From Tritrichomonas foetus (Eukaryota; Parabasalia; Tritrichomonadida; Tritrichomonadidae), in NCBI GenBank assembly GCA_001839685.1, contig MLAK01001433.1, forward strand, positions 6,276 through 17,807: a DNA stretch of 11,532 nt. The letters are read 5' to 3'. Position 1 is the stretch's first letter; each line of letters starts with the position of its first letter. This document shows positions 1 to 7,616 of the stretch, one piece after another. Position numbers and translations under genes: made by a program. The notes under the pieces were generated by a model that was given only the letters and a program-made list of their open reading frames with translations, was not told the DNA's origin and did no database searches.

Positions 1-324
1 TTTATACATTAATTTTGATGTTAAACGATCATAAATTGTCGATTTTGGTTCACCTAAAACATTAGCAATATATCGACACGATGAATGTGGAAATTCGGTT
101 AAAACATCTAAAATTTTCCAGTCAAGAATATCATAACTTTGGCACTTTTTCTCTTTTTTCACAGGCTGTGTGTTTTGACTTCTGTTCAGTTCTGCCATGA
201 CTCGGTAGATTTGTCTTTGAGACAAACATTTTTCTTTCAAGACACTCTTCATTTCTTCATATATTTCTTTGCCCCTTTTTCCTTCAAGCTGCAGAAAAGT
301 TATGATTGAATGTTGATCAATCAT
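1..324 (-). CDS. Mariner-type transposase, N-terminal part (runs off window edge)
   Basis: Reading the minus strand from ATG at 322-324 gives 108 codons with no stop before base 1, so this is the start of a longer gene. The product begins MIDQHSIITFLQLEGKR. It has two helix-turn-helix-like segments. The first, about residues 8-45, ends in SQRQIYRVMAEL. The second, about residues 72-105, contains FPHSSCRYIANVLGEPKSTI. This two-HTH layout, with a basic linker (KKEKK) between them, is the N-terminal DNA-binding half of Tc1/mariner transposases, which recognises the terminal repeats. The catalytic DDE/D half would lie beyond base 1 and cannot be judged. No frameshift or stop breaks the visible part, so the copy may be intact. 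A TCATA initiator-like box lies on the minus strand at 373-377, about 50 bases upstream. Family call is fairly sure; activity is unknown. Confidence 0.75.
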   Translation of the reverse strand, partial: MIDQHSIITFLQLEGKRGKEIYEEMKSVLKEKCLSQRQIYRVMAELNRSQNTQPVKKEKKCQSYDILDWKILDVLTEFPHSSCRYIANVLGEPKSTIYDRLTSKLMYK

Positions 325-330
325 TTTTTA

Positions 331-355
331 ATAAACGTGCATCGTGTACGTTTAT
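331..355. repeat. Near-perfect palindrome just upstream of the transposase start
   Basis: The arms ATAAACGT and ACGTTTAT are perfect and extend inward to 11 bases each, with one G/T mismatch, around a 3-base centre. It lies 7-31 bases upstream of the transposase ATG. It could be a protein-binding site or an RNA hairpin in the leader. Function is not known. Confidence 0.5.
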
Positions 356-494
356 AAATTATTCTTTTTTTTTATGAAAAAGATTCTTTATCTCTATTTT
401 CAGTCAAGAGAAAAAAAAATTGTTTTCAAAATTTTTATGTTAACATTGCATAGTTTATTATTTATAAATATAATGTATTGATTTCACTTCTAAT

Positions 495-527
495 GTGGGT
501 AGTGACATCACGACTCCGGACACCCTA
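495..527. repeat. Candidate terminal inverted repeat of the mariner-like element
   Basis: Read on the minus strand, the block starts TAGGGTGTCCGGAGTCGTG and continues to the CCCAC ending at 495. It is clearly richer in G and C than the flanks, has a TA at its outer edge as expected for Tc1/mariner insertion, and contains a small internal dyad (GTGA-CA-TCAC at 502-511). Its partner repeat is outside the window, so this rests on position and composition alone. Confidence 0.45.
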
Positions 528-639
528 TAGTTTATTTTCTTTTGAAAAAATTGATACATATATCAAATTTTGTTTCAATTATTATGGAGATGCAAATATT
601 TCTGTGACTCATGAACCGACATTTTTTATTCAATGATGA

Positions 640-668
640 ATGTTCAATTTCGCACGATAGTTGAACAT
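640..668. promoter_or_regulatory. 8-bp perfect dyad in the PI-PLC promoter
   Basis: ATGTTCAA (640-647) and TTGAACAT (661-668) are perfect inverted repeats around a 13-base centre. The dyad ends 16 bases before the initiator-like box at 685 and 27 bases before the ATG at 696. The position suits a binding site for a dimeric regulator, but nothing identifies one. Confidence 0.35.
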
Positions 669-684
669 AGAATATTCAATTACT

Positions 685-689
685 TCATT
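685..689 (+). promoter_or_regulatory. Initiator-like box TCATT of the PI-PLC gene
   Basis: TCATT matches the trichomonad initiator consensus TCAYW, where transcription starts at the A. It lies 6 bases before the ATG at 696, giving a predicted 5' leader of about 9 bases, as is normal for trichomonad mRNAs. It supports this ATG as the start. Confidence 0.5.
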
Positions 690-695
690 TGGTAA

Positions 696-1667
696 ATGCT
701 TTTTTTGATTATACCTATCCTATTTTCATTTCCATTTGATGATAATATTCTTATGAATGAAGAAATTGCATCTATCAAATATTATGATCAACGCTTAATC
801 ACAAAACAACCAAAACCAAGATATCAAATTTTAGGTGATCAATATCCTGATTGGCTTGGAAAAGTTGATGGAAACAAAAAAATTAATTCTATAAGTCTTC
901 CAGGAACACATGAAACATGCGCCAGACATGGAGGTGATGCAGTTGAATGCCAAACATTATCATTAGAAGAACAGCTTTTGAATGGTGTTCGCGTTTTAGA
1001 TATTAGATGTAGACATATAAATAATTGCTTTATGATTCATCATGATATGGTTTACCAAGAACTGAGTTTTGGGTCTGGTGTCAGAGATGTTTGCATTAAA
1101 TTCTTACAGGATCACCTAACAGAATTTATATACATGGTAGTTAAAGAAGAATATAATTCTGAAGGGAATACAAGAACATTTGAAGAAACTATGCAAAGTT
1201 ATGTGAATGATTATTTTTATCTAGAAGAAGGTTCACCAATTCTTGATCAAGTAAGAGGGAAAATAGTGCTGTTAAGAAGATTTAGAAGTTCAATTACCCC
1301 TTTAGGAAATGAATTATCATTTAAAGATAATTGCATCTTTACTAGTGTCACCACAATTACTGCACGCATTCAAGATTATTATCAAGTAGCAACACTTTTT
1401 GATAGACCAAATAAATGGAGTAAAGTAAATCAATTATTATCAGAAGCAAAATCAAATACTGACGAAAATGAACTTTTTATGAATTTTGGAAGTGGTGCAA
1501 CGATGTGGTGCTATCCATACTCAACTGCAGCATACATTAATCCATTAATTGGAAATTACCTTGAATACTCACAATCAGAAGCATATGTTGGAACAATAAT
1601 GTTTGATTTCATCAACAAATATTATGGAAATCTGATTTATCATGTTATTAAAAGAAACTATGATTAA
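696..1667 (+). CDS. Phosphatidylinositol-specific phospholipase C X-domain protein, probably secreted
   Basis: The 323-residue product resembles the small single-domain PI-PLCs of the bacterial type, which cleave phosphatidylinositol (and often GPI anchors) to diacylglycerol and inositol phosphate without calcium. LPGTHET carries the first catalytic His (H72); DIRCR carries an Arg (R104) equivalent to the conserved active-site Arg; IHHDMVY carries the second catalytic His (H116). Then follow VRGKIVLLRRF (about 187-197) and, near the C-terminus, FGSGATMWCYPYSTAAYINP, the rim segment typical of the fold. Length fits the family. A short hydrophobic N-terminus (MLFLIIPILFSF) may be a signal peptide. 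The start is supported by the initiator-like box at 685. The usual Asp after the first His is Glu here (E73). No Y domain, PH or C2 domain is present, so this is not a eukaryotic signalling PLC. Enzymatic activity is likely but inferred; the natural substrate and site of action are unknown. Confidence 0.85.
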   Translation: MLFLIIPILFSFPFDDNILMNEEIASIKYYDQRLITKQPKPRYQILGDQYPDWLGKVDGNKKINSISLPGTHETCARHGGDAVECQTLSLEEQLLNGVRVLDIRCRHINNCFMIHHDMVYQELSFGSGVRDVCIKFLQDHLTEFIYMVVKEEYNSEGNTRTFEETMQSYVNDYFYLEEGSPILDQVRGKIVLLRRFRSSITPLGNELSFKDNCIFTSVTTITARIQDYYQVATLFDRPNKWSKVNQLLSEAKSNTDENELFMNFGSGATMWCYPYSTAAYINPLIGNYLEYSQSEAYVGTIMFDFINKYYGNLIYHVIKRNYD

Positions 1668-2400
1668 TGGCTTTGTGTTGGTATTTCAACAAAATGTGGA
1701 ATAATCATCGTTTGACGCAAGAAACTGAGTTTAAAGAATGAAATAATTAAAACAATAGTTATAAACTACTTTAACTGACTTTTTTCGTGATTTAATTTTC
1801 ATTTTTGAACCCAATTGTTTTTAGTTTTAATGGTGAAAAATTATGATTCATAATTTTGAATGATTGAGAAATATATGAGATTGTTAGAAGATATATTGAG
1901 AAAACTTTCATATACAAACTCTTTAATTAATTAATTAATAAGGGATCAATTGGGAACATTCAAATTCTCGAGATTTTTGATGAAGTGTTGAAAATAAAAG
2001 TCAATTTTTGACTTCTAACAAAAAATTAACAATAAATTCTGATTAATATTCAAGGAAATGGTATTTCCTAATATCAGACAATTTTACCTCATTGAAAGTG
2101 ATAGTTTTGATAAAATGAGATATCAAATAGTGCCATATATAGAAAGATAATCTGTTTGGATACTCAGATCAAATTCCTATTAAAACATCAGTCATATCAT
2201 TGAATATTCATATCTTCAAGATTGTTTGTCAAACAATTTATATTGAAAAATATTGATCTATAATGAAAAGACCATATAAATACGGAAAAAGTTTCCTCAA
2301 AAGTGATCTCGAATTTTTTAAGAACTTATTTCCCCATTTAAAAACTTTTTCAATCCAAAATTTGTTCGTTAGAGAATAAAGTACGTTAACTAAAAATTTT
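1668..2400. other. Intergenic region, no gene seen
   Basis: This AT-rich stretch lies between two plus-strand genes. It holds a short TTAA/TAAT run near 1923-1940 and a small dyad, GGAAAT-GGT-ATTTCC, at 2054-2068. No tRNA, no coding frame of useful length and no clear TCAYW box close to the ATG at 2401 were found. It presumably contains the 3' end of the PI-PLC transcript and the promoter of the next gene. Confidence 0.6.
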
Positions 2401-3069
2401 ATGTTTCGAAGAGCTGTACTTGCCCCACTTCAATCCAATCAATCAAGTGATCTAGAAAATCCTTTCGAATCATGCGCAGATGAAGACACAAGTTTTTCAA
2501 CCGAAAAAAGCTATTTTTCGGACGATAATTCGAATCATCATATTTCAAAAACGAAACTCGCCCCTCTCGAAAAAATAGAAACCAAAAACGATCAAGAAGC
2601 TTTTGTTGCTGACCAAGAAGACGAGGATGACGATATTATATCCAATTACACACCAGAAAATTCTTCAAGGTCTTTTAGTGATCAGAATAATGAAAATGCA
2701 GTTATTTATCAAGAGCAAAGTGAAAATAACGAAGCAAGCGATGGGAAATTTGATGAAGATTTGGAAAACGAAGACGATGAAATCTCATTCAATATTTCAA
2801 AGCACATTGAATCATCTCAGAATTTTATGAATCAAATTCAAAATGAGATAATTGATGTATCTTCTCAAGAAGTCAAAACAGAAGAAATGCAAAAGCCTGA
2901 TCCTAATTTAAGAGTGACTTTCACACCAGAAGTTCATGCTATGGCTTTTTTGAATTACACAAGAAATCAATATTTGAAATCCCAACAATGTGAAGGATAT
3001 GATGAAAACGAAGAGGAAGAAGAAGAATATCAAGAAATACCATTACCGACATTAGTAAAAGAAAGCTAA
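2401..3069 (+). CDS. Acidic, low-complexity hypothetical protein
   Basis: I do not recognise this 222-residue protein. It is rich in Glu, Asp, Asn and Ser, with little hydrophobic content, and is probably mostly disordered. Two LAPL motifs occur near the N-terminus (LAPLQS at about 8, LAPLEK at about 53). The only segment that looks foldable is about residues 170-195, VTFTPEVHAMAFLNYTRNQYL. The C-terminus is an acidic tract followed by YQEIPLPTLVKES. There is no signal peptide or membrane segment. Codon use and the long open frame suggest a real gene. The next gene begins only 16 bases after its stop, in another frame, and also starts with an acidic EEEEYQ stretch. The two may therefore be a co-evolving or once-joined pair. 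Function unknown. Confidence 0.65.
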   Translation: MFRRAVLAPLQSNQSSDLENPFESCADEDTSFSTEKSYFSDDNSNHHISKTKLAPLEKIETKNDQEAFVADQEDEDDDIISNYTPENSSRSFSDQNNENAVIYQEQSENNEASDGKFDEDLENEDDEISFNISKHIESSQNFMNQIQNEIIDVSSQEVKTEEMQKPDPNLRVTFTPEVHAMAFLNYTRNQYLKSQQCEGYDENEEEEEEYQEIPLPTLVKES

Positions 3070-3085
3070 TTAATTTATTTTTATC

Positions 3086-5215
3086 ATGTCAGATTCGACT
3101 GATTACAAGGAAGAAGAAGAATATCAAAGACAAATTGTTCAGAGAATTTCAGAAGATGTGTTTTATGAAGATAACTATGAAGATAGTGACCATGATCATG
3201 ATAACAATATGGAAAATCACGAAATTCCAGTTCTTGATTTGGAAAACTCAATTCCATCTTATGAGCCAATTGAATATAATGATGAAAATGGCCAAAATGA
3301 TTCCGATTCAAATCTTCATGAAGATGAAACAAATAATGACATTGAGAGTGATAACAACACCAAACAAAATAATGATATTGAATTTATAGAAAATGAACAA
3401 GAAAAGGCTCAACAAAGTGAAAAAGAGAACATTGAAGAAGAAAATGAACTTCTTTCTGAAAATGTACAATGTGGTACATCACTCACAAATAATTCGCCTG
3501 AAAAACCTTTTATACCAGCTCTTGATTTGGCAAATTCAATTCCCTCTCTTCGAAAATTGAATAAAAATCAACCAAAAATTTCAAATTGTGCATTATTATC
3601 ACATGGATCATCATCTACACATAAAGCTCCAGAACCAGTAATTCCAGTTATTTCAAACAATAAACAAACAAGGCCAAATTCACACCTAAATAAAAATAAT
3701 TCTCCACCACGAAATGAAAACATTTCTTTAGAAAACCTTTCTCAACAAAACTTCAAATTTAGTAAGAATCACATTCCAATAAAAACCCAAATCCATCAAA
3801 ATTTGAATCAAGAAGCAATGAAAGATGAAGCTATACAAAATAAAATCATGAAGAATGAAACATTTAATGAAGAAAGAATGGAAAAAGAGGACAGTGATGT
3901 TCAGAGACAAAATCAAAATTATTGTAAAGATTGGAATGAACAGACTATTGAAAGTAAAGCAGAGGAATTGAAAAATAATGGATTCATGATCACTTTTTTA
4001 CAATCACCAAAAGTTACAAATTCAAAAGTTTCAAGTTCTGATTCTAGTAATTCCCAAAAACTTTCCATTCCTCAACTGAATATTAATTTCACAAATGAGG
4101 GCATGATAACTTCTTCTAAAACCTCCGCCAAAAGTTCTGCAAAATCTTCTTCAAATAATTCATCAAAGAAACCCAAAAAACAGAAGCAAGATGAGGCTGA
4201 AGAAGATATTTCTTTTACTGATGAAGAATTAAATAATGCAATTGATCGTTTACTTGATACCAAAAAACTTCCCCCGAAAGAAATGCATAAATCCTTAATT
4301 GTTTATTTAAAGAAAAACATTTTTAAAAACATAATTGACCAAGATTATGATGAAGCAGAAAGATTAAAAACAGCACAAGATTTACTTTTAGCCGAAACAA
4401 ATATTGTTTGCAATGATCAAGAAAAGAAATCAATTGTTAAATCAATTGAACAAAGAATTGAATCCACCAAGGATAAATTGCATGAATCAAAGAAACAATG
4501 GAAACTCAAATTTGATAATTTCGAAATCGAAATTCAAAACAAATTGCAAGAATTACAAATAAAGCATGATGAAGAAATCGAAAACTTCGAAAAAACATGG
4601 AACAGTCAAGAAGTTTTGCTTCAATTTAATAAACCTAGTGCACAATTATTAGAAATTCGAAAATTACAAAGAACAAAAGCACTTTCAGGTGATTTTTCCG
4701 GTGCTAAAGATTTAAAAGCTCGTGGTGATCGTTTAGAAAAAGAAGAAACAAAAAGAGCAGAGACCCGTGCAACAAATGCCATGAAAGCAGCATATTCAAA
4801 ACTGTTAGAAAAACAAAAAAGAGAACTTGAATATGCAAACCAAAATTGGAATCATCAAAGAAGTATAATTGAAATCGAAAAAGATCAAGAAATTCATTCA
4901 ATTGAACTCACACTGAAACAGCTACAGATTAAACTAAAAGAATCAAAAGTAAAATCACCTTCCTGTTTATCAGCAATTGCGGCAGCAACTAAAAAAAAGG
5001 CGAAGAAGAATTCAAGAGAAGTCACAACCCCAACAACCCCGAGAACGAGAAAACAAATGGTGGAATTTAGAGCAGCACCAAGGCAAGATAAATTAGCATT
5101 AAATGGAATTCATGGAGTTCATAATTATGTAAGATCAAAAAATAAAATTTCGAAAATTTCATCGAATTATAATAATTCTATCTTGAGCTATAGTTCTCGA
5201 AAATGCGATCTTTAA
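3086..5215 (+). CDS. Large coiled-coil hypothetical protein with acidic disordered N-terminus
   Basis: The 709-residue protein has two halves. Residues 1 to about 370 are acidic to polar, Asn/Ser/Gln-rich and probably disordered. They contain a duplicated motif, IPVLDLENSIPS (47-58) and IPALDLANSIPS (143-154), which could be a short docking motif. Residues about 375-620 are helical. A compact start (FTDEELNNAIDRLLDTKKLP, then DYDEAERLK near 421) leads into a long Glu/Lys/Gln coiled coil, interrupted near 535 by GDFSGAKDLKARGDRLEKEE. The xYDEAxxLK and DFSGAKDLK elements look alike and may be two copies of a short helical-hairpin unit. The tail (about 635-709) is basic, with KKKAKKNS and TTPTTPRTRK, and could bind nucleic acid or microtubules. 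No catalytic motif was seen. A structural or cytoskeletal role is a guess. The ATG at 3086 is the first in frame after the upstream gene's stop. Confidence 0.75.
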   Translation: MSDSTDYKEEEEYQRQIVQRISEDVFYEDNYEDSDHDHDNNMENHEIPVLDLENSIPSYEPIEYNDENGQNDSDSNLHEDETNNDIESDNNTKQNNDIEFIENEQEKAQQSEKENIEEENELLSENVQCGTSLTNNSPEKPFIPALDLANSIPSLRKLNKNQPKISNCALLSHGSSSTHKAPEPVIPVISNNKQTRPNSHLNKNNSPPRNENISLENLSQQNFKFSKNHIPIKTQIHQNLNQEAMKDEAIQNKIMKNETFNEERMEKEDSDVQRQNQNYCKDWNEQTIESKAEELKNNGFMITFLQSPKVTNSKVSSSDSSNSQKLSIPQLNINFTNEGMITSSKTSAKSSAKSSSNNSSKKPKKQKQDEAEEDISFTDEELNNAIDRLLDTKKLPPKEMHKSLIVYLKKNIFKNIIDQDYDEAERLKTAQDLLLAETNIVCNDQEKKSIVKSIEQRIESTKDKLHESKKQWKLKFDNFEIEIQNKLQELQIKHDEEIENFEKTWNSQEVLLQFNKPSAQLLEIRKLQRTKALSGDFSGAKDLKARGDRLEKEETKRAETRATNAMKAAYSKLLEKQKRELEYANQNWNHQRSIIEIEKDQEIHSIELTLKQLQIKLKESKVKSPSCLSAIAAATKKKAKKNSREVTTPTTPRTRKQMVEFRAAPRQDKLALNGIHGVHNYVRSKNKISKISSNYNNSILSYSSRKCDL

Positions 5216-5712
5216 TTAAGTATACTTTATTGTATAATATTTATATTTGGAAATAAAAATTAACTATATTATACCATGACTTTATTATTTGTAAATTTAT
5301 ATAAAATCTTGTAATATTTAAAAAAACGATCAATTCCAAAAAGAAAAAGACATTACGAACATCAAATAAATGAAAATTGGAGCGTTTATAGTCGTCAATA
5401 TATTTTCTTTAAGTTTCGAGATGAAGCATAGATGTGGAAATTGAGTGAATCAGTATTTACAGTAACAATTTCACAATATATAACAATTACGTAATTGTTA
5501 AAATAGTTTTGAATCTTATGAAATTAACCGAACTCTTGACAATATTGTGTTAAAAATAAATAAATAAATAAAAAATTAGCTAAATAAATATATTAATTTA
5601 TAACTATATCATTTATGATTACATTCTTTTCGTTCATGAATTTATTGATTTTTTAAAAAAATGATAAAAATAATAAAAATGAAAATGATGATAAAACTAA
5701 TTGTTTACCTTA
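5216..5712. other. Convergent intergenic region with AT-rich simple repeats
   Basis: This separates two genes that point at each other, so it should hold both 3' ends and no promoter. It contains a TAAA/AATA microsatellite around 5554-5573, and further A-rich runs near 5650-5690. On the minus strand the peptidase gene ends in tandem TAA TAA, followed about ten bases on by TAAA, the tetranucleotide known as the trichomonad polyadenylation signal. No RNA gene was seen. Confidence 0.55.
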
Positions 5713-6708
5713 TTACCAAGGTTCTGATGTTGCAACAATGGAATTCGCAGCAATACCACATTGATTGTTCTTGTTTCGACTCATTCTGATATATCCTTCT
5801 TCTCCCCAATCGGTTCCCCATGAATTACGAACAATCCAATATTCAACTCCATTTTCTGCTCCATAACCAACTGCTGCAACTGCATGATCAAGGAAAATTG
5901 ATGAACATTCTGGATTATCAAAAATGCCTCCTGTGTATGACATGAATGGTTGATTACCAGCATCAATAGCAACTGATGCAACACCAAGAATAGCAACTTT
6001 TGTCTTTAAATCTTCTTCATCATCAACATTAACACCAACATAAAAATCTACAAAACCAATTGGTTTATCTGGATTCCAACGACATGCTCCATCAACTCCT
6101 TCATATGGATAATCTTCTTCTGAATTGAAATGGCCTTGCTGATAGAAAATAGCACGATCAAGACCTGAACCTGGCCAACCTCCACTACAACCATGTGCAT
6201 CATATGTACAATCAACAAGATTTTGTTCAGAAAGACTATAAAGGGTGCCATATTTATGTGCATATGATGATTCTGCTGTTGCAATTGCTGAAAATGCCCA
6301 ACATGAGCCGCATGAGCCTTGATCTTTGATTTTGTTGACAACACCTTTTTGACGCCAATCTAATTCTTCTGGAACAGCATCATTCTTCTTCATCATTTTA
6401 GATAAATCAATATCTTTCATTCCTGATTTTTGTTTGGAATTTTGTGGTTTTTGTCGATATCCTAAAAGTGCACGGTATTCGGATGGTGTATAGGCCGAAA
6501 ATTTGTTGACACCAACTGTGAAGCTACGAGTTTGTTTGTTGTATTCTTGAACCCAGCGTGAATGAGTGAGATATAAACCAAGTCGAAAATGGTATTCGTC
6601 ACCAGTGTAGAAATGATTATTGTTTCTCATCCAATGAAGGAATCCTTTTTCTTCATTTTGTTGAAGCAATAAACGTGAGCAAACTGTTGCGACAAAGAAA
6701 GATAACAT
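5713..6708 (-). CDS. Cathepsin L-like (papain family C1) cysteine peptidase
   Basis: A complete 331-residue preproenzyme. The N-terminus (MLSFFVATVCSRLL) is a weak signal-like segment. The I29 propeptide shows the spaced ERFNIN pattern (E38, R42, Y46, H49, V53, N57), followed by FTVGVNKFSAYTPSEY, the GNFD-like region. Maturation should occur before about V112 (VPEELDWRQKGVV). The catalytic set is intact: oxyanion Gln130 and Cys136 in DQGSCGSCWAFS, His275 in LDHAVAAVGYG, and Asn295 in WIVRNSWGTDWGEEGY. The disulfide segment CSGGWPG is present. There is no C-terminal extension. Such enzymes are made as zymogens and act in lysosome-like vacuoles or are secreted; in trichomonads they form large families linked to host-protein breakdown and adhesion. 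A TCACT initiator box abuts the ATG, which supports this start. Family and activity are very likely; the exact paralogue cannot be named. Confidence 0.95.
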   Translation of the reverse strand: MLSFFVATVCSRLLLQQNEEKGFLHWMRNNNHFYTGDEYHFRLGLYLTHSRWVQEYNKQTRSFTVGVNKFSAYTPSEYRALLGYRQKPQNSKQKSGMKDIDLSKMMKKNDAVPEELDWRQKGVVNKIKDQGSCGSCWAFSAIATAESSYAHKYGTLYSLSEQNLVDCTYDAHGCSGGWPGSGLDRAIFYQQGHFNSEEDYPYEGVDGACRWNPDKPIGFVDFYVGVNVDDEEDLKTKVAILGVASVAIDAGNQPFMSYTGGIFDNPECSSIFLDHAVAAVGYGAENGVEYWIVRNSWGTDWGEEGYIRMSRNKNNQCGIAANSIVATSEPW

Positions 6709-6713
6709 AGTGA
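6709..6713 (-). promoter_or_regulatory. Initiator-like box TCACT directly at the peptidase start
   Basis: On the minus strand TTCACT runs straight into the ATG. TCACT fits TCAYW; initiation at its A would leave a 5' leader of only 3 bases. That is very short even for trichomonads, whose leaders are commonly around 5-20 bases. Confidence 0.45.
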
Positions 6714-6790
6714 AGTAATCAGTTCACTTTTTGTGATGAAATATTGCTTGCACCCAATTTTCTATAAACAATACATTTTGCGGAATTGAA

Positions 6791-6828
6791 ATATTTCTAT
6801 GCTAAAACTAAAAATGGCATAGAAATAT
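6791..6828. promoter_or_regulatory. 12-bp perfect dyad upstream of the peptidase gene
   Basis: ATATTTCTATGC (6791-6802) and GCATAGAAATAT (6817-6828) are perfect inverted repeats around 14 A-rich bases. The near edge is 83 bases upstream of the peptidase ATG at 6708. It could be a regulatory site or a cruciform-forming element. Its perfection stands out, but AT-rich DNA gives some such repeats by chance. Confidence 0.4.
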
Positions 6829-7356
6829 GATTACAAGATCAAATTGAGATATTTGGATTTATCACAGTAAATTAGACATAAAAAAATCATACAAATATTT
6901 TCAAGACTCTCTAATATATCATCAAATATATTTAATGTTTATTTTGAGAAATAGTTTTAAAATTTCCAAGATATTACAAGAAGTAACCAATTTCACATCA
7001 CCATTTATAGAAAAATTTCAATTTCAAAAAAAATAATCACTATCATATTCAATTTTAGATCAAATGTTAGCTTATTTTTGACATTAACAATTCAATTTAT
7101 AAGTTGTTTCTGCTCTTATCATTGTAAAAGTATTGTGTTTATGGTGAATATCACGAGTTCTTCAAGTGTTTCAGGAATTTACTGATAAATATGCTTCTCA
7201 ATTGTTAGAATCGATAATTTTCAGAACTTTTTCTATACTATTCTTTTTCATTTGTTGAAAGATCCTTTCGAGCTTGAGCTACTGCCTGTCGAGCAATTCA
7301 ATTGATCATAATCAATCATTTAAGAATCTCAATTTCATCATTTCTAATCTCACATA

Positions 7357-7537
7357 ACTTTCGTTAGCGAATTGAAGTTCGGAGGTGAGGTGATTAGAGT
7401 TATCAAAATGATTAAACCTCTTGGGTATTTGTTTGTCAAAATATTTCATTAAATAGATGTATATCTAAAATGCAGTTAAGCTCCTCTTTGAAAAAGCTAA
7501 ATAAATTCCTAAGTTGGGAATTCGCGTTAACGAAAGT
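7357..7537. repeat. Long-range inverted repeat, 17 and 19 bases
   Basis: ACTTTCGTTAGCGAATT (7357-7373) and AATTCGCGTTAACGAAAGT (7519-7537) are inverted copies that differ only by a two-base insertion. About 145 bases lie between them. The arms are GC-richer than the surroundings. They might be ends of a small non-autonomous element or the closing stem of an RNA; no target duplication was recognised. Confidence 0.4.
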
Positions 7538-7616
7538 GCGACCAGTTTCACCGTGAGCAATTCAGGTCAAATGAAAAGTCAAATTGGCAAAAAGTGTTCA
7601 CAGGAAAATTGACAGG

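Larger units (their letters stand above)
1..527 (-). mobile_element. 5' end of a Tc1/mariner-like DNA transposon (partial)
   Basis: The transposase N-terminus (1-324) is followed by about 200 bases of AT-rich leader. Then comes a distinctly GC-richer block ending in TATA around 526-529, which fits an element terminus at a TA target site. The opposite end and second terminal repeat lie outside the window. The right boundary is inferred from the composition change and the TA, not from a repeat pair. Mariner elements are typically a little over 1 kb, so most of this copy would be to the left of the window. Confidence 0.6.

Noticed and set aside
2054..2068. Small dyad GGAAAT-GGT-ATTTCC
   Set aside because: Six-base arms are common by chance in AT-rich DNA, and it is more than 300 bases from the next start codon.
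3135..3389. Met/Ile-rich open frames over the start of the 709-residue gene on both strands
   Set aside because: They are out-of-frame readings of Asn/Asp/Glu-rich codons (GAT, AAT, GAA) in a well-supported gene.
2401..5215. Spliceosomal intron joining the two acidic genes
   Set aside because: No GTAYGT donor with the conserved trichomonad ACTAAC-ACACAG type acceptor was seen around the 16-base gap.
7260..7560. tRNA or snRNA gene in the GC-richer patch
   Set aside because: No cloverleaf, no GGTTCRANNCC B box, and no recognisable U1-U6 core such as ACAGAGA was found on either strand.
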